Assembly: GCA_902761635.1 (NCBI GenBank)
Contig: CACWLG010000024.1
Span: forward strand, 1 to 52,524
DNA: 52,524 bases
DNA from: Oscillospiraceae bacterium
GTDB lineage: Bacteria; Bacillota; Clostridia; Oscillospirales; Oscillospiraceae
Direction: 5' to 3'
The stretch's first letter is position 1. Each line of letters opens with the position of its first letter. Below are positions 24,011-32,540 of this stretch, piece after piece. The position numbers were made by a program, and so were the translations under genes. Under the pieces are notes generated by a model. The model saw nothing but the letters and a program-made list of their open reading frames with translations, was not told the origin of the DNA and did not search any database.

Positions 24011-25282
24011 TTAAGAAAGCGCCTGGTCGATATCGGCGATCAGGTCGGCGGCGTCCTCCAGTCCGCAGGAATAGCGGATCAGATCCGGGGAGACCCCGGC
24101 GGCGGCGAGCTCCTCATCGCTCATCTGGCGGTGGGTGGTGCTGGCCGGATGCAGGGTGCAGGTCCGGGCGTCGGCCACATGGGTTTCGATGGCGGCGATC
24201 CTCAGCCGGCCCATGAAGCGCTCGGCGGCGGCGCGCCCGCCCTTGACGCCGAAGCTCACCACGCCGCAGGTGCCGTTCGGCATATACTTGCGCGCAAGCT
24301 CGTAATAACGGTCCCCTTCAAGCCCCGGGTAGGTCACCCAGGCCACACGCGCGTCGTTCTTCAAAAACTGCGCGACGCTGAGGCCGTTTTCACAGTGGCG
24401 CGCCATGCGCACGTGCAGGCTCTCGAGGCCGAGGTTCAGATAGAAGGCGTTCTGCGGGGACTGGATGGAACCGAAGTCGCGCATGAGCTGGGCCGTGGCC
24501 TTGGTGATGAAGGCGCCGGCGAGGCCGAAGCGCTCGGTATAGGTGACGCCGTGGTAGCTTTCATCCGGGGTGCAGAGGCCGGCAAAGCGCTCGGGGTACT
24601 TTGTCCAGTCAAAATTGCCGCTGTCGACGATCGCGCCGCCGACGCCGACGCCGTGCCCGTCCATGTACTTGGTAGTGGAGTGGGTCACGATATCCGCGCC
24701 CCATGCAAAGGGACGGCAGTTGACGGGCGTGGCAAAGGTGTTGTCCACAATGAGCGGCACGCCGTGGGCGTGCGCGGCCTTGGAGAACTTCTCGATATCC
24801 AGCACGGTCAGGGCCGGGTTTGCGATGGTCTCGCCGAAGACGGCCTTGGTGTTGGGGCGGAAGGCGGCTTCCAGCTCTGCCTCCGTGCAGTCGGGGGAGA
24901 CAAAGGTGAAGTCGATGCCCATGCGCTTCATGGTGACGGCAAAGAGATTATAGGTACCGCCGTAAATGCTGGAGCTGGAGACAACGTGGTCTCCGCAGGA
25001 GGCGATATTGAAAACGGCATAGAAGTTTGCCGCCTGGCCGGAGCTTGTCAGCATGCCCGCCGTGCCGCCCTCGAGCGCCGCGATCTTGGCCGCGACAGTG
25101 TCGTTGGTGGGGTTTTGCAGGCGTGTATAAAAATACCCGCTGGCCTCCAGATCGAAGAGCTTGCCCATCTCCGCGCCGGTGGCGTATTTGAAGGTCGTGC
25201 TCTGGACGATCGGGATCTGTCGCGGTTCGCCGTTGCCGGGCGTATAGCCGCCCTGTACGCAGGTGGTGCCGATGCGCATCAT
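24011..25282 (-). CDS. metY: O-acetylhomoserine sulfhydrylase (PLP-dependent)
   Basis: This 423-residue Cys/Met-metabolism PLP enzyme starts TTCVQGGYTPGNGEPRQIP, typical of MetY rather than cystathionine synthases, which are about 380 residues. The PLP lysine is in HSTTKYMDGHG (K205), and SGQAANFYA and YTRLQNPTN contact cofactor and substrate. It makes homocysteine from O-acetylhomoserine and sulfide. The tail SCGLEDAADLIADIDQAL is standard. The start has GAAGGG 8 bases upstream; a second ATG directly follows. Divided by 76 bp from metA downstream and driven by the promoter at 25378-25406. Confidence 0.95.
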   Translation of the reverse strand: MMRIGTTCVQGGYTPGNGEPRQIPIVQSTTFKYATGAEMGKLFDLEASGYFYTRLQNPTNDTVAAKIAALEGGTAGMLTSSGQAANFYAVFNIASCGDHVVSSSSIYGGTYNLFAVTMKRMGIDFTFVSPDCTEAELEAAFRPNTKAVFGETIANPALTVLDIEKFSKAAHAHGVPLIVDNTFATPVNCRPFAWGADIVTHSTTKYMDGHGVGVGGAIVDSGNFDWTKYPERFAGLCTPDESYHGVTYTERFGLAGAFITKATAQLMRDFGSIQSPQNAFYLNLGLESLHVRMARHCENGLSVAQFLKNDARVAWVTYPGLEGDRYYELARKYMPNGTCGVVSFGVKGGRAAAERFMGRLRIAAIETHVADARTCTLHPASTTHRQMSDEELAAAGVSPDLIRYSCGLEDAADLIADIDQALS

Positions 25283-25345
25283 TCATTCATCCCTTCCCGA
25301 ATGGTTTTCCTCCCGTGCCGCCTCTCGCCGGGGCACAGAAGAAAG

Positions 25346-25406
25346 GACAGGCAGCGCGTGAGCGTCGCCTGTCTGGGATTTTAGCAATTTAGCGCGCTGT
25401 TGTCAA
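25346..25406 (-). promoter_or_regulatory. metY promoter and 5'-end stem-loop
   Basis: On the minus strand, a consensus TTGACA (25401-25406) and TAAAAT (25378-25383) are separated by 17 bp, giving a start near 25371. A hairpin (25346-25352 with 25367-25373, with an inner stem) would be the very 5' end of the mRNA, a position typical of transcript-stabilising stems. No SAM riboswitch or T-box is seen in the remaining 60 bp leader. The other half of this 348-bp gap (25407-25630) shows only a weak promoter for the next gene (TATACA 25548, TACAAT 25572). Confidence 0.7.
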
Positions 25407-25630
25407 TGAGCAGACAGCGCATGAAACGGACCTGACCGCGTTTTTTGTCAAAAGCGATCAAAAAGCGGCGCAAAAGGGGAGACAAATTGTCATCCTTGCG
25501 GAGCATTACACAAGTTCTTCGATTCTCCACATTTTCAACGAAAACTCTATACAAATCGGGGCGGAGTATGATACAATAAAAAAGATTAACAGAAAGAGGT
25601 ACTTCGAAAGGACAGGAAGGATATACGGAT

Positions 25631-26887
25631 ATGTTCAAGAGACTGAGAGAGACCTGGGGGATGCTCAACCGCTCCATCTACAGGGGAGAAAGATTGGAGC
25701 AGAACCTTCGCGCTCTCACATATGTGAGTATGGTGACGGCGGCCCTGGGCCTTCTCCTCACGATAACAAATCTTATCTCCGGGGAAAAGATCATGCTGCT
25801 CGCAGCTGTCAACACCATGCTGGGCGGCCTTGGCTGCTGGTACTGCGCAGGCGTGCTGAAAAACCGCGAGGCCGCAGCGGTGATCCCCACGACCTTCTGC
25901 GCCATCGTCTTCACAATCTATACGGTGTTCGGTCTCGGGCACGGGACGGCCATGCTCTGGTCGATCCTGATGCCCATCGGCATGTGCTATTTCGTGAGCG
26001 TGAAATACGGTATTCTTCTCTCGGCGTACTACTCGCTGCTTTTCCTGGTCGTGTTCTACACGCCTCTGCGCTCGCGCATGGCGCAATTCTATTCCGAGGC
26101 GTTCATGATGCGCTTCCCGCTGCTGTTTCTGTCCCTCACCCTGTTCACGGCCATCGCCATGATCCAGTACCACCGTGTTTCCCTGGTCGAGCTTGACTAT
26201 CAGGATGAGCTGAGCCGCGAGGTCGAGAAACAAACCCGCGTTGCAAACGAGCGGGCGGACAGCCTCGAGACCCTGAGCCGCGAGATCGTCCAGACCCTCG
26301 CCGTTACAATCGACGCGAAGGACCGCTATACCAACGGTCATTCCTTCCGCGTCTCCCGGTATTCGATGGCCGTTGCCAAGAAGATCGGCTGGGACGAGAG
26401 GGAGATCCACATCCTCGGCACGGAGGGCCTCCTGCATGATATCGGCAAGATCGGCATTCCCGATGCGGTGCTGAATAAACCCGGGCGCCTCACCGACGAG
26501 GAGTTCACCATCATCAAATCCCACACCGTGGTGGGCGACAAGATCCTAGGCCACTCCGGGAGCCTCATGGACGCGGCGAAGGTGGCCCGCCATCATCACG
26601 AGCGCTACGACGGGCGCGGTTATCCGGACAAGCTGCAGGGGGAGGAGATCCCGCTGCATGCGCGCCTTGTCGCCATTGCGGACGCGTATGACGCCATGCG
26701 CTCCGACCGTATCTACCGAAAGGGGCTCGCCCCGGATGTGATCCGCGGCGAGATGATCAAAGGGCGCGGGACGCAGTTCGACCCAGCGCTGCTGGACCAT
26801 TTCCTGGAACTGCTGGACACGACCGACATCCTCGACAGGATCGCCGAGAGCGACGTTTTCCATTGGAGCGAGGAGGAAATGGCGTGA
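25631..26887 (+). CDS. Membrane HD-GYP domain protein (predicted c-di-GMP phosphodiesterase)
   Basis: This 418-residue protein has about six membrane segments within residues 28-185 and no separate sensor domain, then a short coiled linker and an HD-GYP domain (about 215-400). The key motifs are intact: HDIGKIGIPD (metal-binding HD) and HHHERYDGRGYP, followed by ADAYDAMRSDR. HD-GYP enzymes hydrolyse c-di-GMP, or sometimes cGAMP, to GMP. The multi-span N-terminus could sense a membrane-related signal. A second HD-GYP protein with a different membrane region is at 29073-30422. The start has AGGAAGG 12 bases upstream. Confidence 0.92.
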   Translation: MFKRLRETWGMLNRSIYRGERLEQNLRALTYVSMVTAALGLLLTITNLISGEKIMLLAAVNTMLGGLGCWYCAGVLKNREAAAVIPTTFCAIVFTIYTVFGLGHGTAMLWSILMPIGMCYFVSVKYGILLSAYYSLLFLVVFYTPLRSRMAQFYSEAFMMRFPLLFLSLTLFTAIAMIQYHRVSLVELDYQDELSREVEKQTRVANERADSLETLSREIVQTLAVTIDAKDRYTNGHSFRVSRYSMAVAKKIGWDEREIHILGTEGLLHDIGKIGIPDAVLNKPGRLTDEEFTIIKSHTVVGDKILGHSGSLMDAAKVARHHHERYDGRGYPDKLQGEEIPLHARLVAIADAYDAMRSDRIYRKGLAPDVIRGEMIKGRGTQFDPALLDHFLELLDTTDILDRIAESDVFHWSEEEMA

Positions 26888-26954
26888 CGGCGGGCGCTTT
26901 CGGAAAGAGGATGGGTGCGATCCCATTTACGAAATAAGAGAGGGAGGCTGGAAT

Positions 26955-27209
26955 ATGTGGAAAAAGCTGACGCTGAAGCTGCGCACACAGCCGGGGACGG
27001 TCACAAGGACCTGCAAAAACTGCGGGAAAACCTTCACCCTCCCGGAGAATGTGCAGCACTGGCCGGATACCTGCCAGGCCTGCCGGGCAAAGCTGCGGCA
27101 GACGGAGACGGTCACGCGAAGGTGCCGGGGCTGCGGGGAGAGCTTCACCTTCCCGTCGGCGCTCAGACACTGGCCCAAGCTTTGCCCGGCGTGCCGGGGA
27201 AGGCGCTGA
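26955..27209 (+). CDS. Small tandem zinc-ribbon protein
   Basis: This 84-residue protein has two copies of one module, TxTCKNCGKTFTLPENVQHW...CQAC and TRRCRGCGESFTFPSALRHW...CPAC, each a CxxC...CxxC zinc ribbon. The protein is otherwise basic (pI clearly high), as in small nucleic-acid-binding or probable zinc-ribbon-domain proteins. The ATG has GGGAGG 9 bases upstream. It follows the HD-GYP gene by 67 bp on the same strand and may be cotranscribed. No further function can be assigned. Confidence 0.75.
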   Translation: MWKKLTLKLRTQPGTVTRTCKNCGKTFTLPENVQHWPDTCQACRAKLRQTETVTRRCRGCGESFTFPSALRHWPKLCPACRGRR

Positions 27210-27212
27210 GGG

Positions 27213-27845
27213 TCAGTCCAGCAGCGCCTTGTCGATGATCTGGAAGTTTGCCCGGTGGATGTAGAGGGCCATGCCGTCGATCATGAGCTTGGTAAAGCGC
27301 GGCAGATCATCCTGAACCTCCCAATAGACCTTGTTGCCGGAGAAGGCATAGATGGGCGCACCCATCTGGGATTTGATGACGACGACCATGGGCTTGCCGA
27401 ATTTGTTCTTGATGTTGTTGACAACGCCGCTGATCAGGGCTGCGTCCATCATCCCGGAGGGGCCGCCCTCAATGTCGTCCAGATAAAACTCATGCTCCGG
27501 GGTAAGGCGCTTGTCATAGAAGATGCAGGTATCTCCGCAGGAGATGAGCTGCTTGCCGTTGATGGTGATCGTAATCACGGAGCTGAGCGTCTTGGTCGTG
27601 TACCACTCGTCGGTGGTGGAGGAATAGCTCCGCTCCTCGACGACGTTGTTGTCGATGTCGATTTTCTTCCCGTGGGTGCGCAGGGTGCGCACACCGGTGT
27701 TGTCGAAGATGTCGATATTGTATTCGTTGCCGATGATGCTGCCGTGCAGATCATGGACCCCGCTTCTGAGCCTGGCGCAGCCGGCCAGACCTGTCATGAC
27801 GATCAGAAGCATCAGGATCGCGAGTGCTCTTTTGTGTTTTCTCAT
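27213..27845 (-). CDS. Predicted lipoprotein of unknown function
   Basis: The 210 residues from the ATG at 27845 have ACGGAGG upstream. An N-terminal signal (KRALAILMLLIVMTGLAGC) ends in a lipobox, with Cys near residue 22 as the lipidation site, so it is anchored on the outer face of the membrane. The body begins LRSGVHDLHGSIIGNEYNIDIF and has no catalytic motif I recognise. It resembles the Firmicutes DUF5052 family from memory, with moderate trust. It is monocistronic, convergent with the zinc-ribbon gene (3-bp gap), and has its own promoter. Confidence 0.8.
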   Translation of the reverse strand: MRKHKRALAILMLLIVMTGLAGCARLRSGVHDLHGSIIGNEYNIDIFDNTGVRTLRTHGKKIDIDNNVVEERSYSSTTDEWYTTKTLSSVITITINGKQLISCGDTCIFYDKRLTPEHEFYLDDIEGGPSGMMDAALISGVVNNIKNKFGKPMVVVIKSQMGAPIYAFSGNKVYWEVQDDLPRFTKLMIDGMALYIHRANFQIIDKALLD

Positions 27846-27880
27846 GGCGGATACCTCCGTATAGACAGATTTCTTCACTC

Positions 27881-27909
27881 AGTATAATCCAATCGCAGCC
27901 TTAACTCAA
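27881..27909 (-). promoter_or_regulatory. Promoter of the lipoprotein gene
   Basis: On the minus strand, TTGAGT (27904-27909) and TATACT (27881-27886) are separated by 17 bp. The start of transcription would be near 27874, 29 bp before the ATG. Confidence 0.65.
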
Positions 27910-27960
27910 GCCAAATGTCGAAAAACAGAAAACCCAGAAGATAGAAGAGAGGACAAACAA

Positions 27961-28926
27961 ATGGAACTTGTTGGCAATACCTTTTATTTCGAGTGGGAGG
28001 TTTCCCTGATCCTGTGGCTGCAGGCCCACATGGGCAGCATCGGCACGGCGCTGGCCTCGTTTATGTCCGCCTTTGGCGAGGAGCTTGCCTGCGTGGTGGT
28101 GTTCGGCTTTCTGTACTGGTGCTATGACAAGCGCGTCGGCCGCTTTGTGGGCCTGAACGTCATGGCCGGCCTGCTGCTCAACTCCATGCTCAAAAACATC
28201 TTTCTCCGCCGCAGGCCCTATTTTGACAATCCCGACATCCAATGTCTCAAGCCTGTGAACAAGAAAGCGGATATCTACAACATTGCGGCGCAGGAATACT
28301 CCTTCCCGAGCGGACACAGCACCAACGCGGTGGCCGTCTACACCTCGCTTGCGGTGCACCGCAAGGGCAGCAAGGCCCTCGCGGTGCTCGGCGTGCTCAT
28401 CCCGCTGCTTGTCGGCGTGTCCCGCTTCTGCCTGGGCGTGCACTATCCGACGGACGTGATCTGCGGGTGGCTGCTGGGCCTTGCGGTCATTGCGGCGGTG
28501 CCCTGGCTGCGGCAGAAAATCAACAATGACCGGGTGTTCTACTGCGTGCTGCTCGTCCTCGGGCTGCCTGGCTTTTTCTACTGCAGGAGTCACGATTTCT
28601 TCACCGGCTATGGGCTGCTGCTGGGCTTCGTCCTGGCCGATCTCTTCGAGCGGCGCTATGTGAGATTTGAGAATACCCGCAGCCCGCTGCGCGCGGCGCT
28701 GCGCATCGTGGGCGGTGTTGCGGTCTTCTTCGGCCTCAATACGCTCTGCAAGCTGCCCTTTTCAACCGAGTATCTGGAATCCGGCGCCATGTCTGCCATG
28801 ATGATCCGCATGCTGCGCTATGCCATCGTCATCTTCGCGGATATCGGCCTGTACCCGATGCTCTTCCGCTACACCGGCAAATGGCTCAAGGAGCCGGAGA
28901 GCGCGGCGAAAAAGGATCGCGGCTGA
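27961..28926 (+). CDS. PAP2-family membrane phosphatase
   Basis: This 321-residue protein has several membrane segments and the three PAP2 signatures: KNIFLRRRP (KX6RP-type, near 80-88), FPSGHST (near 118) and SRFCLGVHYPTDV (near 160-172). It likely removes phosphate from lipid phosphates such as phosphatidate or undecaprenyl diphosphate at the membrane. The additional C-terminal membrane segments make it longer than the usual 200-250 residues. The start has GAGAGG upstream. It is transcribed alone; its end converges on an HD-GYP gene, with a repeated palindromic element between them. Confidence 0.9.
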   Translation: MELVGNTFYFEWEVSLILWLQAHMGSIGTALASFMSAFGEELACVVVFGFLYWCYDKRVGRFVGLNVMAGLLLNSMLKNIFLRRRPYFDNPDIQCLKPVNKKADIYNIAAQEYSFPSGHSTNAVAVYTSLAVHRKGSKALAVLGVLIPLLVGVSRFCLGVHYPTDVICGWLLGLAVIAAVPWLRQKINNDRVFYCVLLVLGLPGFFYCRSHDFFTGYGLLLGFVLADLFERRYVRFENTRSPLRAALRIVGGVAVFFGLNTLCKLPFSTEYLESGAMSAMMIRMLRYAIVIFADIGLYPMLFRYTGKWLKEPESAAKKDRG

Positions 28927-28943
28927 GGTGATAAAGGAAAAAG

Positions 28944-29083
28944 AGGCTGTGAAAAAAACCTGCACGGTTCATACCGCGTAAGATCAACACCGCAGGGGCG
29001 CCCTCAACCGCCCGGCTAAAAAAACCAGACCTTCGGCGAATTCGTATTTTTGTACGTTTTCGCCGAAGGCTGTTATATTTTAT
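28944..29083. repeat. Dispersed palindromic repeat, copy 1
   Basis: A repeat of about 140 bp whose inverted copy is at 48461-48604. Shared landmarks include GGCTGTGAAAAAAAC at one end, TGCACGGTTCATACCG, ATCAACACCGCAGGGGCG, and a near-identical final 55 bp that forms a strong hairpin (CCTTCGGCGAA at 29030-29040 with TTCGCCGAAGG at 29059-29069). Both copies lie between converging genes, so the hairpin may serve as a two-way terminator. It overlaps the last codons of the HD-GYP gene. Confidence 0.85.
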
Positions 29084-30422
29084 GCAGTGAGCCCGGCGGG
29101 ATGCTTGACGTCAATGCCTCCACCTCACCGCTGTCTATCATATGGATCATGATATTCGCAAAGCGCGGGTCGAACTGTTTCCCGCTGCCGCGCATCAGCT
29201 CGTCGCGCACCTTCTGCTGCGAAAGCCTGTCGCGGTAGCTCCTGCTGGAGCTCATGGCGTCGTATGCGTCCGCCACGGCGATAATGCGCGCGATCTCCGG
29301 GATGGCCTCTCCCGCGAGACCGTCCGGGTAGCCCGTTCCGTCAAAGCGCTCATGATGATAATGCGCGCCGATGCTCAGGGAAGGGGACTGCCGGATGTTC
29401 GAGAGGATCTGGTATCCCAGAATCGGATGCAGCTTGATCTGCGCAAATTCCTCGTCGGTCAGCTTTCCGGGCTTGTTGATGATGGTGTTGCTGACGCCGA
29501 TTTTTCCAACGTCGTGCAGCAGCGCCGCAAAGTAAACCTGATCACAGTCCTTGTCCGGAAAACCGGCCTCCTTTGCGATCTGCCGGGAGAAGGCGGCTAC
29601 CCGTGTGGAGTGACCGTGGGTGTAGGTGTCCTTGGCGTCGATGGCGCCCGCCAGGGCCTCCGCAGTCTGCTCAAACATGGCGGAAACGCGCTGCTCCGCT
29701 TCCTTGTATGACTGCAGCTCGTTCATGCGCGCCCGCTTGACAGAGCGGCTCAGATCATCCAGGGCAAAGATGTGGAATATGATGACCGTGATGACCATGG
29801 TCATGTTGCTCAGGGAAACGCCGTAGGTGAAGATCTGCAAAAAGGCAGCGACGGTCGGGATGGAGATGGCCGCCATGAGCGCGGCAAGGATGGGGCGGCG
29901 CAGACAGTTTCGTCTTTGCAGGATGGTCAGCTCCTGCAGCAGGACGATCAGAAGCGGGGCGAGATAGCTGAGTATATAGGTGGGCGAACGCCGATAGGTG
30001 TTCTGCGCGTCAAAGGTGTAGTACAAGCCGGTGAACTGGGAGACTACGAGGAGCACAACGCCCAGGATAAACAGCGCGTCACAGATTCTCAGCGAGAGCA
30101 GCGGCGTCAAATGCCCGGTCTTGTCCTGAAGAAGGATCTTCAGATACTGTGTCACCAGATGCGGGATCATGATCGACATGAAAAAGACCATGCCGTTTGA
30201 GACACGCACCATGACGTAGCCGGTATTGCCTGCGTCCCCGCGGTACATGTAGGACCAGCGGTCAAACAGCAGAAGCAGCATCGCCGAAAGCTCCATCAGG
30301 GAGAGCATGGAACGCTTCTGACGGGGCAGGGCCCGAATGAAGAGCGTTGTGCAGGCGAGAATGGCACAGGTGCCGCTCATGAATAACATGAGGTCGAGCT
30401 GGTGTGTTCGCAGGAAAACCAT
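29073..30422 (-). CDS. Membrane HD-GYP domain protein (predicted c-di-GMP phosphodiesterase)
   Basis: The 449 residues from the ATG at 30422 have GGGGGGA upstream. Seven or eight membrane segments in the first 230 residues are followed by a coiled linker and an HD-GYP domain with LLHDVGKIGVSN and HYHHERFDGTGYP intact, then VADAYDAMSSSRSYRD. It is predicted to hydrolyse c-di-GMP. The membrane part resembles the seven-helix sensor modules of some signalling proteins but I cannot name it. The last residues lie inside a dispersed repeat, so the C-terminus may have been altered by its insertion. Confidence 0.92.
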   Translation of the reverse strand: MVFLRTHQLDLMLFMSGTCAILACTTLFIRALPRQKRSMLSLMELSAMLLLLFDRWSYMYRGDAGNTGYVMVRVSNGMVFFMSIMIPHLVTQYLKILLQDKTGHLTPLLSLRICDALFILGVVLLVVSQFTGLYYTFDAQNTYRRSPTYILSYLAPLLIVLLQELTILQRRNCLRRPILAALMAAISIPTVAAFLQIFTYGVSLSNMTMVITVIIFHIFALDDLSRSVKRARMNELQSYKEAEQRVSAMFEQTAEALAGAIDAKDTYTHGHSTRVAAFSRQIAKEAGFPDKDCDQVYFAALLHDVGKIGVSNTIINKPGKLTDEEFAQIKLHPILGYQILSNIRQSPSLSIGAHYHHERFDGTGYPDGLAGEAIPEIARIIAVADAYDAMSSSRSYRDRLSQQKVRDELMRGSGKQFDPRFANIMIHMIDSGEVEALTSSIPPGSLHKI

Positions 30423-30447
30423 GAGATCCCCCCTTCCTGACAGATTT

Positions 30448-30476
30448 ATTCTATCATAGAAAACGGCGGGAAACAA
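30448..30476 (-). promoter_or_regulatory. Promoter of the second HD-GYP gene
   Basis: On the minus strand, TTGTTT (30471-30476) and TAGAAT (30448-30453) are separated by 17 bp. Confidence 0.6.
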
Positions 30477-30568
30477 TGCTTTTGTGCGAGCTTGTCTTAT
30501 GCACCCTGATCCTCTGAGCTGTGCCGCCCTGCTCCATCAGAATGCTCTCTTCTGCGATGCTTTTTTTG

Positions 30569-30597
30569 TAGACAAACAGGGCGTGTTTTGTTATCAT
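30569..30597 (+). promoter_or_regulatory. Promoter before the decayed PAS/GGDEF locus
   Basis: TAGACA (30569-30574) and TATCAT (30592-30597) are separated by 17 bp, with each box 5 of 6 to consensus. A strong AGGAGG follows at 30635-30640, 7 bases before an ATG. Expression signals therefore survive although the coding part is broken. Confidence 0.65.
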
Positions 30598-30647
30598 AAA
30601 TCAGAAAAAGGATTTCTTCCGGCATACGATCCGCAGGAGGGCTGAAT

Positions 30648-31013
30648 ATGGGAAGGGTTTGCCGCTTCAATGACAAAGCGCTCAGTATTCTTGAAAAGCA
30701 AGCTGCACCGCCGGCAGTTTGTCAGTATGTGGAAAGGCATGTGTATCCGCTCGCTCTGTCGGCCGGATTCCTGGAGCCGTTCGGTCATACGGGCAGAGCC
30801 GCCGCCTGCAGCCTTTCCAAGCAGAATGCCTTGTTCAACACACATCCTGACGATGTCGGAAGAGTGAGAGCCGCCGTCCGCCGCTTTGCCGTGCAAGGCG
30901 GTAGCTGCGAGGGGATCTTTCGTGCAAAGAGGCATATGGGCAGGGACAGGATTGCCATATCGTTCACGGCATCGGGGAGCGCCTGTGTACCGATACGGGT
31001 GTGCTGCTTATGA
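30648..31013 (+). pseudogene. Frameshifted PAS-domain remnant of a GGDEF-type signalling protein
   Basis: The frame runs 121 codons. Its first ~100 residues (ILEKQAAPPAVCQYVERHV, LALSAGFLEPFG, NTHPDDVGRVRAAVRRFA) match the PAS-like N-terminus common on Clostridial GGDEF/EAL proteins. From about 30945 the family pattern continues in another frame (DCHIVHGIGERLCTDTGV) and runs straight into the ATG at 31010. A frameshift of +2 or -1 near 30945 thus explains the current stop, which overlaps the next start as ATGA. The family comparison is from memory. Alternatively it is a small novel protein, since its promoter and ribosome binding site are good. Confidence 0.6.
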
Positions 31014-32377
31014 AGAGACTGAGTCCGGCCGCACGATCGCTGATTCTGATATGCGCATTCCTCCTCGCAATGAACTTTTTGCTTGGCTTCGTTCTGATCC
31101 GGAACTCCCAGCAGGCAATACGGGAGCAGGTAGAAAGCCGTATGCTGGATGTTTCCAATACCGCCGCCGCCATGCTGGACGGGGATATACTGCGTACCCT
31201 TCAGGCAGAGGACGCCAATACCCCTGAATATAAGGCCATCCATAATACACTTTTCCGCTTTGAGCAGAATATTGAGCTTGCCTATATTTACTGTGTGCGC
31301 GCGCTCGATGACGGCAGCTTTGTCTTTACAATCGACCCCGATCCGGAATCTCCCGGCGCTTTCGGGGATCACATTCCCTATACCGAAGCGCTGTACAATG
31401 CCAGCCTCGGCACGCCGGGCGTGGATAAGGAAGCCTATGTCGACCAGTAGGGGCGTTTTTACAGCGCCTATTCTCCCGTCTTCGATTCCGATGGAAACGT
31501 CACCGATATCGTGGCGGTGGACTTTACCGCCGATTGGTATGACAGGCAGTTTTCCAACCAGTTGAAAGCGATCGTGAGCATCAGCGGCATATCAATCCTG
31601 GTTGCTTCGATCATTGGTTTTTTGATCGTCAACCGGTACAAAAAACGCTTTGACCGTCTGTTTCAGGGGATGAACAATGTCTCCGAGGGAATTGAGACGC
31701 TTGTACACGAAATCTCACCGTATGCAGAGCCTGTTGAACAGACGGAGAAGACAACGCGGAACACAGACGAGATTGACAGGATGAATGAAAGGATTTTTGC
31801 TCTCCAGGAAAAGCTGAGCAAACAGATTCAATTGGTTCGCTCGCGGGCATACATCGACGGGCTGACGGGTCTGAACAACCGCGCGGCCTATGAAGAGCAT
31901 GTTGACCGGCTCGAGGATGAAATACGCGGCGGCACGGCAGATTTTGCGATCGCCGTTTTTGATGTGAACAGCCTCAAGGAGTTCAACGACAGGTATGGCC
32001 ATAAGAAGGGGGATGAGGTCATCCGCTCCGCCGCTGCCGCGCTGCAAAGCACCTTCCGGGAGGGAAAGCTGTATCGGATCGGCGGTGACGAGTTCCTTGT
32101 GATTCTTGAGAGCAGCTATGCCGAGCTTCCCCAGAAGCTTGCATCTGTGCGGGGAAATCAGGCAGGCTTTTCAATCTCCGCGGGCAGCGCGGTCTATAAT
32201 CGCGGGACAGACAGAGAATACCGCAGCGTTTTCAACAGGGCTGACGCGGCAATGTACAACGACAAACGGGAATACCATCTGACGCACGGAGATCGGAGAC
32301 ATGTGCCGCTGGACGGAAATGACGAGCGTGCTGAGGACAAAGAAGGGGAGTGCAGCACAAGCACTGAGAAAACATAA
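31010..32377 (+). pseudogene. Membrane diguanylate cyclase gene interrupted by an in-frame TAG
   Basis: The frame would encode 455 residues with the same layout as the gene at 6061-7440: membrane segment (LILICAFLLAMNFLLGFVLI), Cache-like sensor, second membrane segment (near 31590), coiled linker and a GGDEF domain with intact RIGGDEF. A TAG at 31448-31450 stands where the paralogue has W150 (EDRWGNFY against VDQ-stop-GRFY), a one-base change from TGG. No other lesion is seen in this part. Probably a recent nonsense mutation; two separate peptides or readthrough are possible. No good ribosome binding site precedes 31010. Confidence 0.8.
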
Positions 32378-32378
32378 A

Positions 32379-32515
32379 GGCAACACCGCATAATTCGGCA
32401 AGAGCAGATCCTGAGAAAATTTGGGTTCTGATAAAGGCACTTTTTCGCAGATGTACTTTGTGTACCTCAAGCAAATTTTCCAGGAGATGCCGAAGGCGGA
32501 TTGTGCGGTGTTGCC
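32379..32515. mobile_element. MITE-like element with 12-bp perfect terminal inverted repeats
   Basis: GGCAACACCGCA (32379-32390) and TGCGGTGTTGCC (32504-32515) are perfect inverted ends, and similarity extends imperfectly about 45 bp inward on each side to an AAAATTTG/CAAATTTT pair. The 137-bp unit encodes nothing. A TAAA at each outer edge may be a target duplication. It sits two bases after the stop of the broken GGDEF gene. Confidence 0.75.
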
Positions 32516-32540
32516 CTAAAGGAATGAGAAGGGGTGAGTT

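Noticed and set aside
23995-24013. TGCGGTATTGCCTTAA resembling the end of the 32379-32515 MITE
   Set aside because: Only about 15 bp match with a mismatch and no partner end is found; it overlaps the metY end and is probably chance.
25283-25380. SAM riboswitch or T-box in the metY leader
   Set aside because: The leader from the mapped-looking promoter is only about 90 bases and lacks S-box or T-box core sequences; only a 5' hairpin is seen.
30594-30935. Minus-strand open frame over the PAS remnant
   Set aside because: The plus strand has promoter, AGGAGG and a recognisable PAS pattern; the minus frame has none.
31448-31450. TAG as a recoded (pyrrolysine or other) codon
   Set aside because: The paralogue has Trp here, TGG to TAG is one base change, and the same locus has a frameshift; mutation is simpler. 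Retained only as a question about TAG use.
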